Part shown: positions 16,612 to 24,427 of the stretch, in pieces
How the letters are laid out: each line of letters begins with the position of its first letter
Numbering within the stretch: the stretch's first letter is position 1
From: an uncultured Kineothrix sp.
GTDB lineage: Bacteria; Bacillota; Clostridia; Lachnospirales; Lachnospiraceae
NCBI GenBank assembly: GCA_910588855.1
Contig: CAJUSR010000035.1
Coordinates: forward strand, 1 to 36,061
Direction of reading: 5' to 3'
DNA length: 36,061 nt
Notes under the pieces: generated by a model
The model's input: only the letters and a program-made list of their open reading frames with translations
The model's database searches: none
Told to the model about the DNA's origin: nothing
Made by a program: the position numbers and the translations under genes

Positions 16612-18609
16612 ATGGAGAATCAAAATAAGGAACAGGATGGGAGAACGGAACGGATAAAGGAACTTGTGAAACTTTTAAACCGGGCTTCCAAAGCTTATTA
16701 TGCGGAAGACGTAGAGATAATGAGCAACTACGAGTATGATAAACTTTACGATGAACTGGCGGAGCTGGAAAAGGAAACAGGGATTGTGCTGTCCAATAGC
16801 CCTACGCTGCAGGTTGGATACGAAGCGGTGGATGATTTGCCAAAGGAACGCCATGAACGGCCGATGCTTTCTTTGGGGAAAACCAAAAGCAGGGAAGAGC
16901 TGCAGGAGTGGTTAGGAGAGCAAAAAGCGCTGCTGTCCTGGAAGCTGGATGGGCTGACCGTTGTTTTAACATATTCCGGCGGGAAGCTGGTGAAAGCTGT
17001 TACAAGAGGAAACGGGGAAGTAGGGGAAGTCGTAACGAACAATGCGAAAGTATTCAAAAATATTCCTGTGTCCATTTCTTATATGGGGGAATTGGCGCTT
17101 CGTGGGGAAGCAGTCATTACGTATTCGGATTTTCAAAAAATCAATGAGAAGATAGAAGATGCTGACGCAAAATACAAAAACCCCAGAAACCTTTGCAGCG
17201 GATCCGTCAGGCAGTTAAATAATGAAGTGACGGCAGGCAGAAATGTAAAATTTTTTGCTTTTTCACTAGTAAAGGCGGAGGGGGTAGACTTTCACAATTC
17301 CAGGGAAGAGCAGTTTTTATTTTTACAAAAACTGGGATTTGAAACGGTAGAATATCAAATGGTAGACAGCGGTAGCGTAGTGGCTGCGGTAGACGGGTTT
17401 GAACAGAAAATAGAGGGATACGATGTGCCTTCGGACGGTCTGGTATTGGTTTATGATGATATTGCCTATGGGCAGTCTCTTGGCACGACGGCCAAATTCC
17501 CAAGGGATTCCATCGCATTTAAGTGGGCGGATGAAGTAAGGGAAACGACGCTTACGGAAATTGAATGGAGCCCCAGCCGGACAGGGCTGATTAATCCGAT
17601 AGCGGTTTTTGAGCCGGTAGAGCTGGAAGGAACGACGGTGAGTCGTGCTTCCGTGCATAATATAAGCATTCTGAAAGGCTTAAAGCTGGGGATTGGGGAT
17701 CGGATTACCGTTTACAAGGCAAATATGATTATCCCGCAAATTGCGGAGAACCTGACAGGCAGCGATACAATCCGGATTCCGGAATTATGCCCGGTGTGCG
17801 GCGGCCGGACAAAAGTTAGCCAGATTAACGATGTGCAGTCTTTGTATTGCACGAATGAAGAATGCGAGGCAAAGCGGATTAAGTCTTTTACGCTCTTTGT
17901 CAGCAGGAATGCGATGAATATAGATGGGCTGTCGGAGGCAACATTGGAAAAGTTTATTGCAAAAGGGTATATCCATGAGTTTGCGGATATTTTCCATCTG
18001 GAGCCTTATCGGGAAGAAATTGTGGAAATGGAAGGGTTTGGGGAAAAATCTTACCAGAATCTGATAAATAGCATTGAAAAAGCAAGGAAGACCACATTGC
18101 CCCGGCTGGTCTTCAGCCTGGGGATAGCTAATATTGGCCTGGCGAATGCAAAAATGATATGCGGGCATTACCATAACAATGTGGATGAGATGCTGGCGGC
18201 GGATGTGGAAGACTTGAGTGCCATAGACGGTGTGGGGGAAGTGATAGCTACCGGATTCTATGAATATTTTCAAAAAGAAGAAAATAAAAACCGGTGGGAA
18301 AACTTGTTAAAAGAAGTGGAAATAGAGAAGGAAGAGCTGGATGAGGGCAGCCAGACTTTAACCGGTATGGCTTTTGTGATAACGGGAAGCCTGCACTCGT
18401 ATGCCAGCCGGAATGAACTGAAAGAGGTCATAGAGAAAAAAGGGGGGAAGGTGACGGGGAGTGTTACATCTAAGACAATTTGCCTGATTAATAATGACAA
18501 CACTTCTTCTTCATCAAAAAATAAGAAAGCAAAGGAACTGCAAATCCCCATATTAACTGAAGAAGAGTTTATAGAGCAATATTTAGGAGGACAAAGCGAT
18601 GCCGATTAA
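16612..18609 (+). CDS. ligA: NAD-dependent DNA ligase
   Basis: Seals nicks in DNA replication and repair. 665 residues, full length. Adenylation domain with LSWKLDG, nucleophile K111, and the TRGNGEVGEVVTNN motif; OB fold; four-Cys zinc finger beginning CPVCGGR (about 393-420); helix-hairpin-helix region (about 450-570) with GIANIGLANAKM; BRCT domain (about 590-665). The sequence is the divergent clostridial LigA type (Trp before the active Lys). It overlaps metA by 11 bp, an odd functional pairing but plainly one transcript. Confidence 0.97.
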   Translation: MENQNKEQDGRTERIKELVKLLNRASKAYYAEDVEIMSNYEYDKLYDELAELEKETGIVLSNSPTLQVGYEAVDDLPKERHERPMLSLGKTKSREELQEWLGEQKALLSWKLDGLTVVLTYSGGKLVKAVTRGNGEVGEVVTNNAKVFKNIPVSISYMGELALRGEAVITYSDFQKINEKIEDADAKYKNPRNLCSGSVRQLNNEVTAGRNVKFFAFSLVKAEGVDFHNSREEQFLFLQKLGFETVEYQMVDSGSVVAAVDGFEQKIEGYDVPSDGLVLVYDDIAYGQSLGTTAKFPRDSIAFKWADEVRETTLTEIEWSPSRTGLINPIAVFEPVELEGTTVSRASVHNISILKGLKLGIGDRITVYKANMIIPQIAENLTGSDTIRIPELCPVCGGRTKVSQINDVQSLYCTNEECEAKRIKSFTLFVSRNAMNIDGLSEATLEKFIAKGYIHEFADIFHLEPYREEIVEMEGFGEKSYQNLINSIEKARKTTLPRLVFSLGIANIGLANAKMICGHYHNNVDEMLAADVEDLSAIDGVGEVIATGFYEYFQKEENKNRWENLLKEVEIEKEELDEGSQTLTGMAFVITGSLHSYASRNELKEVIEKKGGKVTGSVTSKTICLINNDNTSSSSKNKKAKELQIPILTEEEFIEQYLGGQSDAD

Positions 18610-19507
18610 AACCCAAAACGGGCTTCCTGCTAAAGGGATATTGGAAAATGAAAATATATTTGTTATGGATGAAAACAGGGCGATACACCAGGATATCCGT
18701 CCTTTGCAGATATGTATTTTGAATTTAATGCCAGTGAAGCAGGATACGGAGCTGCAGGTATTAAGGGCATTATCCAATACACCATTGCAGGTAGATGTTA
18801 CCTTTATGAAAATGAACAGCCATCGTTCCCTCAATACGCCTATGAACCATTTGAACCAATTTTACCATACCTTCGATGAGCTGAAGGGGAAACGTTATGA
18901 TGGTTTGATGATTACCGGCGCACCGGTAGAACAAATTGCCTTTCACGAGGTAGATTATTGGGATGAACTGTGCGAAATTATGGAATGGTCGAAGAAAAAT
19001 GTAACTTCTACCCTTCATATCTGCTGGGGGGCGCAGGCCGGGCTTTATTATCATTTTGGTTTGGATAAAGTGCTTTTGCCGGAAAAACTGTTCGGCATTT
19101 ACGAGCATAAGGTAATGAACCGGAAAATTCCGTTGGTGAGAGGGTTTGATGACGATTTCCTCATTCCCCACAGCCGCCATACGGCAGTGCCCGCCGATGC
19201 TATTTATGGCTGCAAGGAATTGCTGGTATTGGCGGAGTCCGAGGAAGCCGGAGTGCTTCTTTGCCTGGCGGAAGAAGGGAAACAGATATTCGTGATGGGA
19301 CATCCCGAATATGACCGTATGACATTACATAACGAATACATGAGGGATAAAGAAAAAGAATTGCCGATTCAGATACCGAAAAACTATTATCCCAATGATG
19401 ACCCTACCGAACGGCCGAAGCTGCAATGGCGTTCCCACAGCAACAATTTGTATACCAATTGGCTGAATTACTATGTTTACCAGATTACGGATTATGTGCT
19501 TGGGTAA
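18599..19507 (+). CDS. metA: Homoserine O-acetyltransferase (MetA family)
   Basis: Activates homoserine in methionine synthesis. 302 residues of the MetA glutaminase-like fold. The acyl-enzyme cysteine is C142 (HICWGAQAG), with H235 and E237 in GHPEYD completing the triad. Residue 111 is Glu (ITGAPVEQI). In characterised MetA enzymes Glu at 111 selects acetyl-CoA while Gly selects succinyl-CoA, so acetyl-homoserine is the expected product. The ATG follows AGGAGG within the end of ligA. No SAM riboswitch precedes it. The PatB-type lyase at 21094 could serve the same sulfur amino-acid metabolism. Confidence 0.95.
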   Translation: MPIKTQNGLPAKGILENENIFVMDENRAIHQDIRPLQICILNLMPVKQDTELQVLRALSNTPLQVDVTFMKMNSHRSLNTPMNHLNQFYHTFDELKGKRYDGLMITGAPVEQIAFHEVDYWDELCEIMEWSKKNVTSTLHICWGAQAGLYYHFGLDKVLLPEKLFGIYEHKVMNRKIPLVRGFDDDFLIPHSRHTAVPADAIYGCKELLVLAESEEAGVLLCLAEEGKQIFVMGHPEYDRMTLHNEYMRDKEKELPIQIPKNYYPNDDPTERPKLQWRSHSNNLYTNWLNYYVYQITDYVLG

Positions 19508-19635
19508 ATGGGGGAAGAAGCCGTGCAACCTGCTAAATCGGCGGGAGGATGCACGCGCATATAAGAGAACAGGCGGCTGGAACAGCCGCCCTCCGGCGCA
19601 GGCATACGTTAATTTGCACAACTTTTATACAATAG

Positions 19636-19694
19636 GATTCGGGTGTCAAAAGGTCTTCCCGGCACTGCCGGGAAGACCTTTTGACACCCGAATC
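19636..19694. terminator. 28-bp perfect inverted repeat (family C, copy 2), bidirectional terminator
   Basis: 19636-19663, beginning GATTCGGGTGTCAAAAGGTC, pairs perfectly with 19667-19694 around ACT. It lies between the convergent metA and the minus-strand gene ending at 19709. The outer arms are identical to the element at 14392. Confidence 0.8.
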
Positions 19695-19708
19695 ACAATA
19701 GGGAATTA

Positions 19709-20614
19709 CTATAAAAAAATATCATTAATGATATGCGTAGCCTTCAAAGCGCCACAGTCGCTTAAATGGTCGGCATCTACAAAGTCTTCTTCATCAAATA
19801 TATCTAAATCATTCATATCCAAAAAATCAATGCGGTAAGGCAGTAGTTCCAGAGAATGTAACAATATTTCTTTATATTCTTTTCGGATAAAGGTCATATA
19901 TTCTTTTGTAAATGGCAAAACCAGTACGATTGGCTGTATATCGTGATGTTCCAGAAAGGAAATATATTGGTTCATAATTAGAATATTATCTTTCAGTGTC
20001 TTAGGATGCAAAATATGTTTATTGTGTTTGCATGTCAGACTAAAGGCAGATTCTGCTTTTTGCTGCGGTGATAATTGCTGCCAATTTGAAGCGGCAGCTA
20101 TCCATTCACGTTGAACTGCCGCTCCATAAAAAGAGGGGCTCTGAAGGAAAAAAGAACGCGCGAATAATTTATTTGATGTTTTTTCTCCGAGGTTGGATAG
20201 ATAATCTACATCTGTGCTTAGGGCATGATGGGAATCCCGGAAGAGAGGCATATATATTTTGAAGCATTTGTACTTAGAGCGACTTAAAGATAAATCATAA
20301 AATAAGCTATAATAGCCCATAGTGATGAAACATTTTTGGAATTTTCCTTTCCCATTCAATATTGCCCGTTTGGCATGGAGAAAATCATAGTATAAATCTT
20401 GTGAATGCATAGAAAGATTAATTGCGCGGGGGGTATTCAGCGCCTGTGCATCTATTCCGTTCAATCCATAGGAGAGCCCGGTAATAATCGCAGTGGCTTC
20501 CTGTTGCTCATTAAGATAATGCATACTATCCAAATAGCAGTATTCATAGTTTTTATTCAAGTAATCGACACATTCTTGGTATTTGTAATCTACAAGTTCT
20601 TTTACCAAAAACAT
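19709..20614 (-). CDS. SGNH-hydrolase-like protein of unknown function
   Basis: 301 residues, no transmembrane segment obvious. Not a family I recognise outright. Near the N-terminus ATAIITGLSYGLNGID resembles the nucleophile block of SGNH/DltD-like proteins, with Ser in GLSYG. Near the C-terminus DFVDADHLSDCGA gives the Asp-x-x-His pair expected of that fold. FITMGYYSLFYD lies where the Gly/Asn blocks would be. The ATG at 20614 follows TTAGGAGG; a longer frame to 20668 would run into a repeat. Such proteins often hydrolyse or transfer acyl groups on cell-wall sugars. That role here is inference. Confidence 0.6.
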   Translation of the reverse strand: MFLVKELVDYKYQECVDYLNKNYEYCYLDSMHYLNEQQEATAIITGLSYGLNGIDAQALNTPRAINLSMHSQDLYYDFLHAKRAILNGKGKFQKCFITMGYYSLFYDLSLSRSKYKCFKIYMPLFRDSHHALSTDVDYLSNLGEKTSNKLFARSFFLQSPSFYGAAVQREWIAAASNWQQLSPQQKAESAFSLTCKHNKHILHPKTLKDNILIMNQYISFLEHHDIQPIVLVLPFTKEYMTFIRKEYKEILLHSLELLPYRIDFLDMNDLDIFDEEDFVDADHLSDCGALKATHIINDIFL

Positions 20615-20639
20615 TTGAATACCTCCTAAAATTCCAATA

Positions 20640-20712
20640 AAAAATTGATCCGCCCTTCGGTCGCCCACGAACCGGCGCCGATATAATGTCTATGGACATT
20701 ATATCATATGTT
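20640..20712. repeat. Dispersed repeat, family B, single copy
   Basis: TATAATGTC-TATG-GACATTATA palindrome (20682-20703) with CGAACCGG just before it and a CCTTCGGTCG segment further left. The same parts recur in tandem at 31588-31812. It lies directly upstream of the SGNH-like gene's ribosome-binding site. Confidence 0.75.
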
Positions 20713-20780
20713 GTCAATTCTTGTAAGGAATTGGGGATGTAGGTTTTGAAGGCGGTAGTAAGGGTTTGGTTTTGCTGAGG

Positions 20781-20839
20781 GCATAGCATTTTCAAGCATA
20801 GCATTTTCAAGATGACAAAAGAGAAAATCATGCTATAAT
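20781..20839 (+). promoter_or_regulatory. Promoter with upstream 15-bp direct repeat, before patB
   Basis: GCATAGCATTTTCAA occurs twice back to back (20781-20810). Immediately downstream are ATGACA (20812-20817), a 16-nt spacer, and TATAAT (20834-20839) with an extended TG. The direct repeat abuts the -35 box, a position where an activator or repressor would bind. Confidence 0.55.
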
Positions 20840-20945
20840 ATATGTAAAATGAAAGAAGGATGAATGTTAAAAAGTCTGGTAAATCTGGAGCTGATTGGAG
20901 ATTGCGTCATTATTTGTTCCATATATTCTTATAAAGAGTTCAAAG

Positions 20946-21028
20946 CTGGCCGGATGGGGTGGGAGGCAATTATATGCGATGACATCGCATGAGATAATAA
21001 CTGCTGACTTAAGTGTTCTTCCGGCCGG
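20946..21028 (+). promoter_or_regulatory. Structured 5' leader of the patB gene
   Basis: CTGGCCGGA (20946-20954) can pair with TCCGGCCGG (21020-21028), enclosing ATTAT-ATGCGAT-gac-ATCGCAT-gag-ATAAT (20969-20998). The leader from 20846 to 21093 is about 250 nt. It does not match a SAM or T-box pattern I know. Confidence 0.4.
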
Positions 21029-21093
21029 ACTGGATAATGGCTGATAAAATGCTACGATAGATAAAATGTATTTAAGGATGGAGGAAAAGCTAT

Positions 21094-22284
21094 ATGGCTG
21101 AGAAAAACCTTGATTTTGACAAAGTAATTGACAGAAGGAATACAAAGTCGTTAAAGTATGACTTTGCCGTTAAGATGGGGATGCCGGAGGATGTATTGCC
21201 GCTCTGGGTGGCGGATATGGATTTCCAAGTATCATCCTATATTCAGGAGGCGCTGATAAGCCGGGTAGAACATGGGATTTTTGGGTATAGCGATGTGCAG
21301 GGGGAATATTTTGAAATTGTAAAAGACTGGATGGAACGTCATCATGGCTGGGAAGTATCCGAAGAATGGCTGGTGAAAACGCCGGGCATTGTATTCGCTT
21401 TATCTTTGGCGGTCAAGGCTTTTACAAAACCGGGCGATCATATATTGATACAACAGCCGGTGTATTATCCCTTTAAGAAAGTGGTAGAAGAAAACGGAAG
21501 GAAAGCAGTGAACAATACTTTGGTTTATAAAGACAATAAGTATTCCATAGATTTTGATGATTTTGAAGAAAAAGTCGTGAAGGAAAAGATAACGTTGTTT
21601 ATCCTCTGCAATCCCCATAATCCGGTAGGGCGTGTATGGCTTCCGGAGGAATTGATGAAGTTGGGTGATATTTGTTGCCGGCATCATGTGAAAGTGGTGA
21701 GCGATGAAATCCACGCGGATTTTATATTTCAGGGAAAACACAGTGTATTTGCTTCTTTAAAAAAAGAATATGAGGATATTGCGGTTACATGTACTTCCCC
21801 CAGCAAAACCTTTAATTTGGCGGGGCTGCAATTGTCGAACATTTTTATCAGCAACCCGGAAATGAGAAAAGCTTTCTGCCAACAGTTGGAACTGACGGCA
21901 TATAATGAAATTAATGTAATGGGGCTGGTTGCCGGCGAGGCAGCGTATCGGAACGGGGAAGAATGGTACCGGGCTATGCTGGAATATATAAGGGGAAATA
22001 TTGCATTTGCAAAGGAATATGTAGAAAAGAATATTCCCGGTGTGAATATGGCGGAGCATGAAGGTACTTATTTGATTTGGCTGGACTTTAACGGTTTGGG
22101 ATTGACGGAAAAAGAATTGGAAGATTTAATTGTACATAAAGCGAAAGTATGGCTGGATAAGGGAACCATGTTTGGGGAAAGCGGAGCCGGATTCCAGAGG
22201 GTAAATACCGCTTGTCCAAGAAAAACGTTGGAAGAAGCGTTGAAAAGAATAAAAGAGGCTGTAGAGAAAATAAAAGATAGATAA
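21094..22284 (+). CDS. PatB/MalY-type cystathionine beta-lyase (PLP aminotransferase fold)
   Basis: Cytosolic PLP enzyme of 396 residues, fold type I. PLWVADMDF near the N-terminus, CNPHNPVGRVW, VVSDEIHADF (PLP Asp) and SPSKTFNLAGLQ with the PLP lysine are the hallmarks of the MalY/PatB branch. These enzymes cleave cystathionine or cysteine S-conjugates to a thiol, pyruvate and ammonia. RBS GGAGG at 8 nt. Preceded by a structured leader. Its link to methionine synthesis (metA at 18599) is plausible but the genes are not in one operon. Confidence 0.92.
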   Translation: MAEKNLDFDKVIDRRNTKSLKYDFAVKMGMPEDVLPLWVADMDFQVSSYIQEALISRVEHGIFGYSDVQGEYFEIVKDWMERHHGWEVSEEWLVKTPGIVFALSLAVKAFTKPGDHILIQQPVYYPFKKVVEENGRKAVNNTLVYKDNKYSIDFDDFEEKVVKEKITLFILCNPHNPVGRVWLPEELMKLGDICCRHHVKVVSDEIHADFIFQGKHSVFASLKKEYEDIAVTCTSPSKTFNLAGLQLSNIFISNPEMRKAFCQQLELTAYNEINVMGLVAGEAAYRNGEEWYRAMLEYIRGNIAFAKEYVEKNIPGVNMAEHEGTYLIWLDFNGLGLTEKELEDLIVHKAKVWLDKGTMFGESGAGFQRVNTACPRKTLEEALKRIKEAVEKIKDR

Positions 22285-22404
22285 AGTAGAAGATAGGAAA
22301 AATAGAAGATAGATAAAATAAAGGATAGGCAAAATAGAAGATAGATAAAATAAAGGATAGGCAAAATAGAAGATAGATAAAATGAAGGATAGGTAAAATA
22401 GAAG
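22272..22404. repeat. 32-bp tandem repeat (two 16-bp half-units)
   Basis: Unit AGAAGATAGATAAAAT plus AAAGGATAGGCAAAAT. Clean copies start at 22304, 22336 and 22368, with a degenerate copy before, overlapping the 3' end of patB. The two halves are themselves related, so the array grew from a 16-bp unit. Length is not a multiple of three, so not coding. The remainder to 22517 holds nothing recognisable. Confidence 0.85.
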
Positions 22405-22517
22405 CGTAAATTTAGGACAGAAATAAAGGTTAAAAATAAAGGGAAAAAATTTGGAACCGGGCGGCTGTCTGCAGAAAACGGAGGCCATAGGGTTTGGTGT
22501 GAAGTGGGAGGCGGAAA

Positions 22518-23207
22518 ATGAAAATTACATTAATATATGGACAAAATCATAAAGGATCGACCTATCATGTGGCAAGACGATTGGCAGAAAAGTTAGGCGG
22601 GGAAAGGAAGGAATTTTTTCTGCCCAGGGATTTTGGCGAATTTTGCCTGGGATGTACGGGCTGCTTTATGAAAGGGGAGGAAAACTGCCCGCATTATAAA
22701 AAGTTGCTGCCCATAACGAGGGCAATGGACGAGGCGGATGTAATTATTCTGGCAAGCCCGGTATACGTCTATCATGCAACAGGGCAGATGAAAGCTTTTT
22801 TGGACCATTATGGATACCGTTGGATGGTCCATCGTCCGGAAGAGAAAATGTTTACCAAGCAAGCTGTTTGTATATCTACTGCGGCCGGGGCTGGGATGAA
22901 GTCAACGAATAAGGATATGGCGGACAGTTTGTTTTTCTGGGGAGTACCGAAAATTTATCAATATGGGGTGGCAGTTCAGGCTACGGAATGGAAAGGCGTA
23001 AAAAAGGGTATCCGGGCAAGGATAGAACGGGACACGGACGGTTTGGCAGAAAAGATAAGGAGCGGTGACGGAAAGGTGCAGCCTGGGTTTAAGACAAAAG
23101 CTTTCTTTTTTGCACTTCATATTTTCCAAAAGAAAGGGTTTAATGAACTTGATTGTTCTTATTGGAAGAAAAAGGGATGGACGGGGAGAAAAAGACCGTG
23201 GAAATAA
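22518..23207 (+). CDS. Flavodoxin-fold NAD(P)H/FMN oxidoreductase with cysteine cluster
   Basis: 229 residues. The N-terminus MKITLIYGQNHKGSTYHVAR is the FMN-phosphate loop of NADPH-dependent FMN reductases, and ASPVYVYHATGQMKAFLDH is the second flavin-binding block. CLGCTGCFMKGEENC gives C-x2-C-x2-C-x7-C, the compact spacing known from iron-sulfur flavoproteins, although many plain FMN reductases keep part of it. The C-terminal 35 residues are unusually basic (WKKKGWTGRKRPWK). The substrate is unknown. The ATG follows GGGAGGCGG. Confidence 0.82.
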   Translation: MKITLIYGQNHKGSTYHVARRLAEKLGGERKEFFLPRDFGEFCLGCTGCFMKGEENCPHYKKLLPITRAMDEADVIILASPVYVYHATGQMKAFLDHYGYRWMVHRPEEKMFTKQAVCISTAAGAGMKSTNKDMADSLFFWGVPKIYQYGVAVQATEWKGVKKGIRARIERDTDGLAEKIRSGDGKVQPGFKTKAFFFALHIFQKKGFNELDCSYWKKKGWTGRKRPWK

Positions 23208-23239
23208 TACTTATTCTTGGGAAAATGTTCCTAAAGGTG

Positions 23240-23269
23240 TTGCGTTTGGCAAGGGGCTGTATTATACTA
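23240..23269 (+). promoter_or_regulatory. Possible sigma-A promoter of the flagellin gene
   Basis: TTGCGT (23240-23245), 18-nt spacer, TATACT (23264-23269). No TAAA-N15-GCCGATAA motility promoter was seen upstream. Confidence 0.4.
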
Positions 23270-23314
23270 AGAATATAAAAGGAAATGTGGGGCTTTGTGC
23301 AGGAAGGAGAGGTT

Positions 23315-24073
23315 ATGAGAATATCGGCAATTAATAGTTCCAACTCTATTTATGGCAAAATAGCCAGCGGCAGAAGAATCCAGACAGCGAAGGATGATGC
23401 GGCAGGACTTTCCATTGCGCAGAAGATGAAGCGGCAAAGCAACGGATTGGATATGGCAGCTTCTAACATTATGGATGGTATTGGTGTTGCCAATATTAAG
23501 GACGGCGCATTGAACTCTATGCAGGATTCGCTGCACCGGATTTATGAACTCAGTATTAAGGCATCGAATAGTATATATGGCGATTCTGAGAAACAGATGA
23601 TTCAGGATGAGGTTGACCAGATTCTTCAAGATATCGAAAGTACGGCAGTAGGAACCCAGTATAACGAAATGAAATTGATGGACGGCAGTATGGCTGATAT
23701 GAATATTGCATCCAATGCTGACGGTTCAGGAATGAAAATCCAGATGGAAAATATGACATTAAAGTCGTTAGGGATTGACGGCTATAATGTGACTGGGAAT
23801 TTTGATATCGGCAGAATTGAATCAGCGATAGATAAAGTCATTTCCGCCAGAAGCGCGACCGGTTCTAGGACGAATGCAATGGAATATGCATATAATTCTA
23901 ATACAAGGACATCTTTGGAAACGGTAGGGGCTCGAAGCCGTATTGAAGATTTGGATATCCCGAAAGCAGTATCCGAGCAAAAGAGGAATAAGCTGCTGCA
24001 GGATTACCGTATGATGGTGATGCGTAAGAAGATGCAGAATGATTCTATGGTAGTAAAGATGTTTGGCATGTAA
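23315..24073 (+). CDS. Short divergent flagellin
   Basis: Filament-type protein of 252 residues. The N-terminal D0/D1 region keeps the family pattern SGRRIQTAKDDAAGLSIAQKM and NIMDGIGVANIKDGALN. The C-terminal D1/D0 region keeps ARSRIEDLDIPKAVSEQ. The variable D2/D3 domains are reduced to a short Ser/Gly linker. The extreme C-terminus (MVMRKKMQNDSMVVKMFGM) is charged and Met-rich, unlike the Gln/Ala-rich end of polymerising flagellins. The start at 23315 has AAGGAGAGG upstream; an in-frame start at 23285 is less likely. No other flagellar genes are near, so it may be an accessory or minor flagellin. Confidence 0.88.
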   Translation: MRISAINSSNSIYGKIASGRRIQTAKDDAAGLSIAQKMKRQSNGLDMAASNIMDGIGVANIKDGALNSMQDSLHRIYELSIKASNSIYGDSEKQMIQDEVDQILQDIESTAVGTQYNEMKLMDGSMADMNIASNADGSGMKIQMENMTLKSLGIDGYNVTGNFDIGRIESAIDKVISARSATGSRTNAMEYAYNSNTRTSLETVGARSRIEDLDIPKAVSEQKRNKLLQDYRMMVMRKKMQNDSMVVKMFGM

Positions 24074-24132
24074 TTGGCAAATGGCAGTTTGATGGGTTAG
24101 TGTAGATTGTATAGGGTTTCGGAAGGTAAAAT

Positions 24133-24198
24133 GCTCTAAGCAGCTATCCGTTTATGGTGTTTAGCCATAATAGGATAAGCATGCTTAGGGCTTTTTTT
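24133..24198 (+). terminator. Strong terminator after flagellin
   Basis: GCTCTAAGCA (24133-24142) pairs with TGCTTAGGGC (24182-24191), with inner TATCC/AGGATA and TATGG/CCATA steps, followed by seven T. Confidence 0.85.
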
Positions 24199-24322
24199 AC
24201 CATATAGGAAAATTCTCCGAATTTCCCATATGGTAAAAAGCAATTATCGCACTGCGGCGGAGTGGGGGGCATGTCGCTGCCGCGACCCGCCGCAGGCGTA
24301 GAATCCCGCAAGCAGGATTTTA
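24197..24322 (+). repeat. Dispersed structured repeat, family A, copy 2
   Basis: Same order as copy 1: TTACCATAT...ATATGGTAA palindrome, CTGCGGCGG/CCGCCGCAG hairpin with inner GTCGC/GCGAC, and the GAATCC...GGATT hairpin, here decayed (CGC for TGC and no T-run). The mini-ORF runs from ATG 24271 to 24333 (20 codons). It begins inside the T-run of the flagellin terminator. Confidence 0.85.
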
Positions 24323-24355
24323 AAACCGAATGATAATGGGGGGGAGATAAAATAC

Positions 24356-24384
24356 TTGACATCATAATACTACAGTTGTAAGAT
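24356..24384 (+). promoter_or_regulatory. Promoter with BlaI/MecI-like operator before the PBP gene
   Basis: TTGACA (24356-24361), 17-nt spacer, TAAGAT (24379-24384). TACTACA-GT-TGTAAGA (24368-24383) overlaps the spacer and -10 box. Its core TACA-N2-TGTA is the dyad recognised by BlaI/MecI repressors, and promoter overlap is where those operators sit. Confidence 0.6.
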
Positions 24385-24427
24385 TTAAAAGAAATGGATA
24401 GACTTTGATACGACAAACGGAAAGGGT

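Noticed and set aside
20864..20995. 43-codon ORF as an independent small protein
   Set aside because: The only site is a weak AAGGA very close to the ATG and it ends in a hairpin. Kept only as part of the leader-regulation idea.
23208..23314. Sigma-28 motility promoter before flagellin
   Set aside because: A TAAAG is present but no GCCGATAA-like element follows at about 15 nt.
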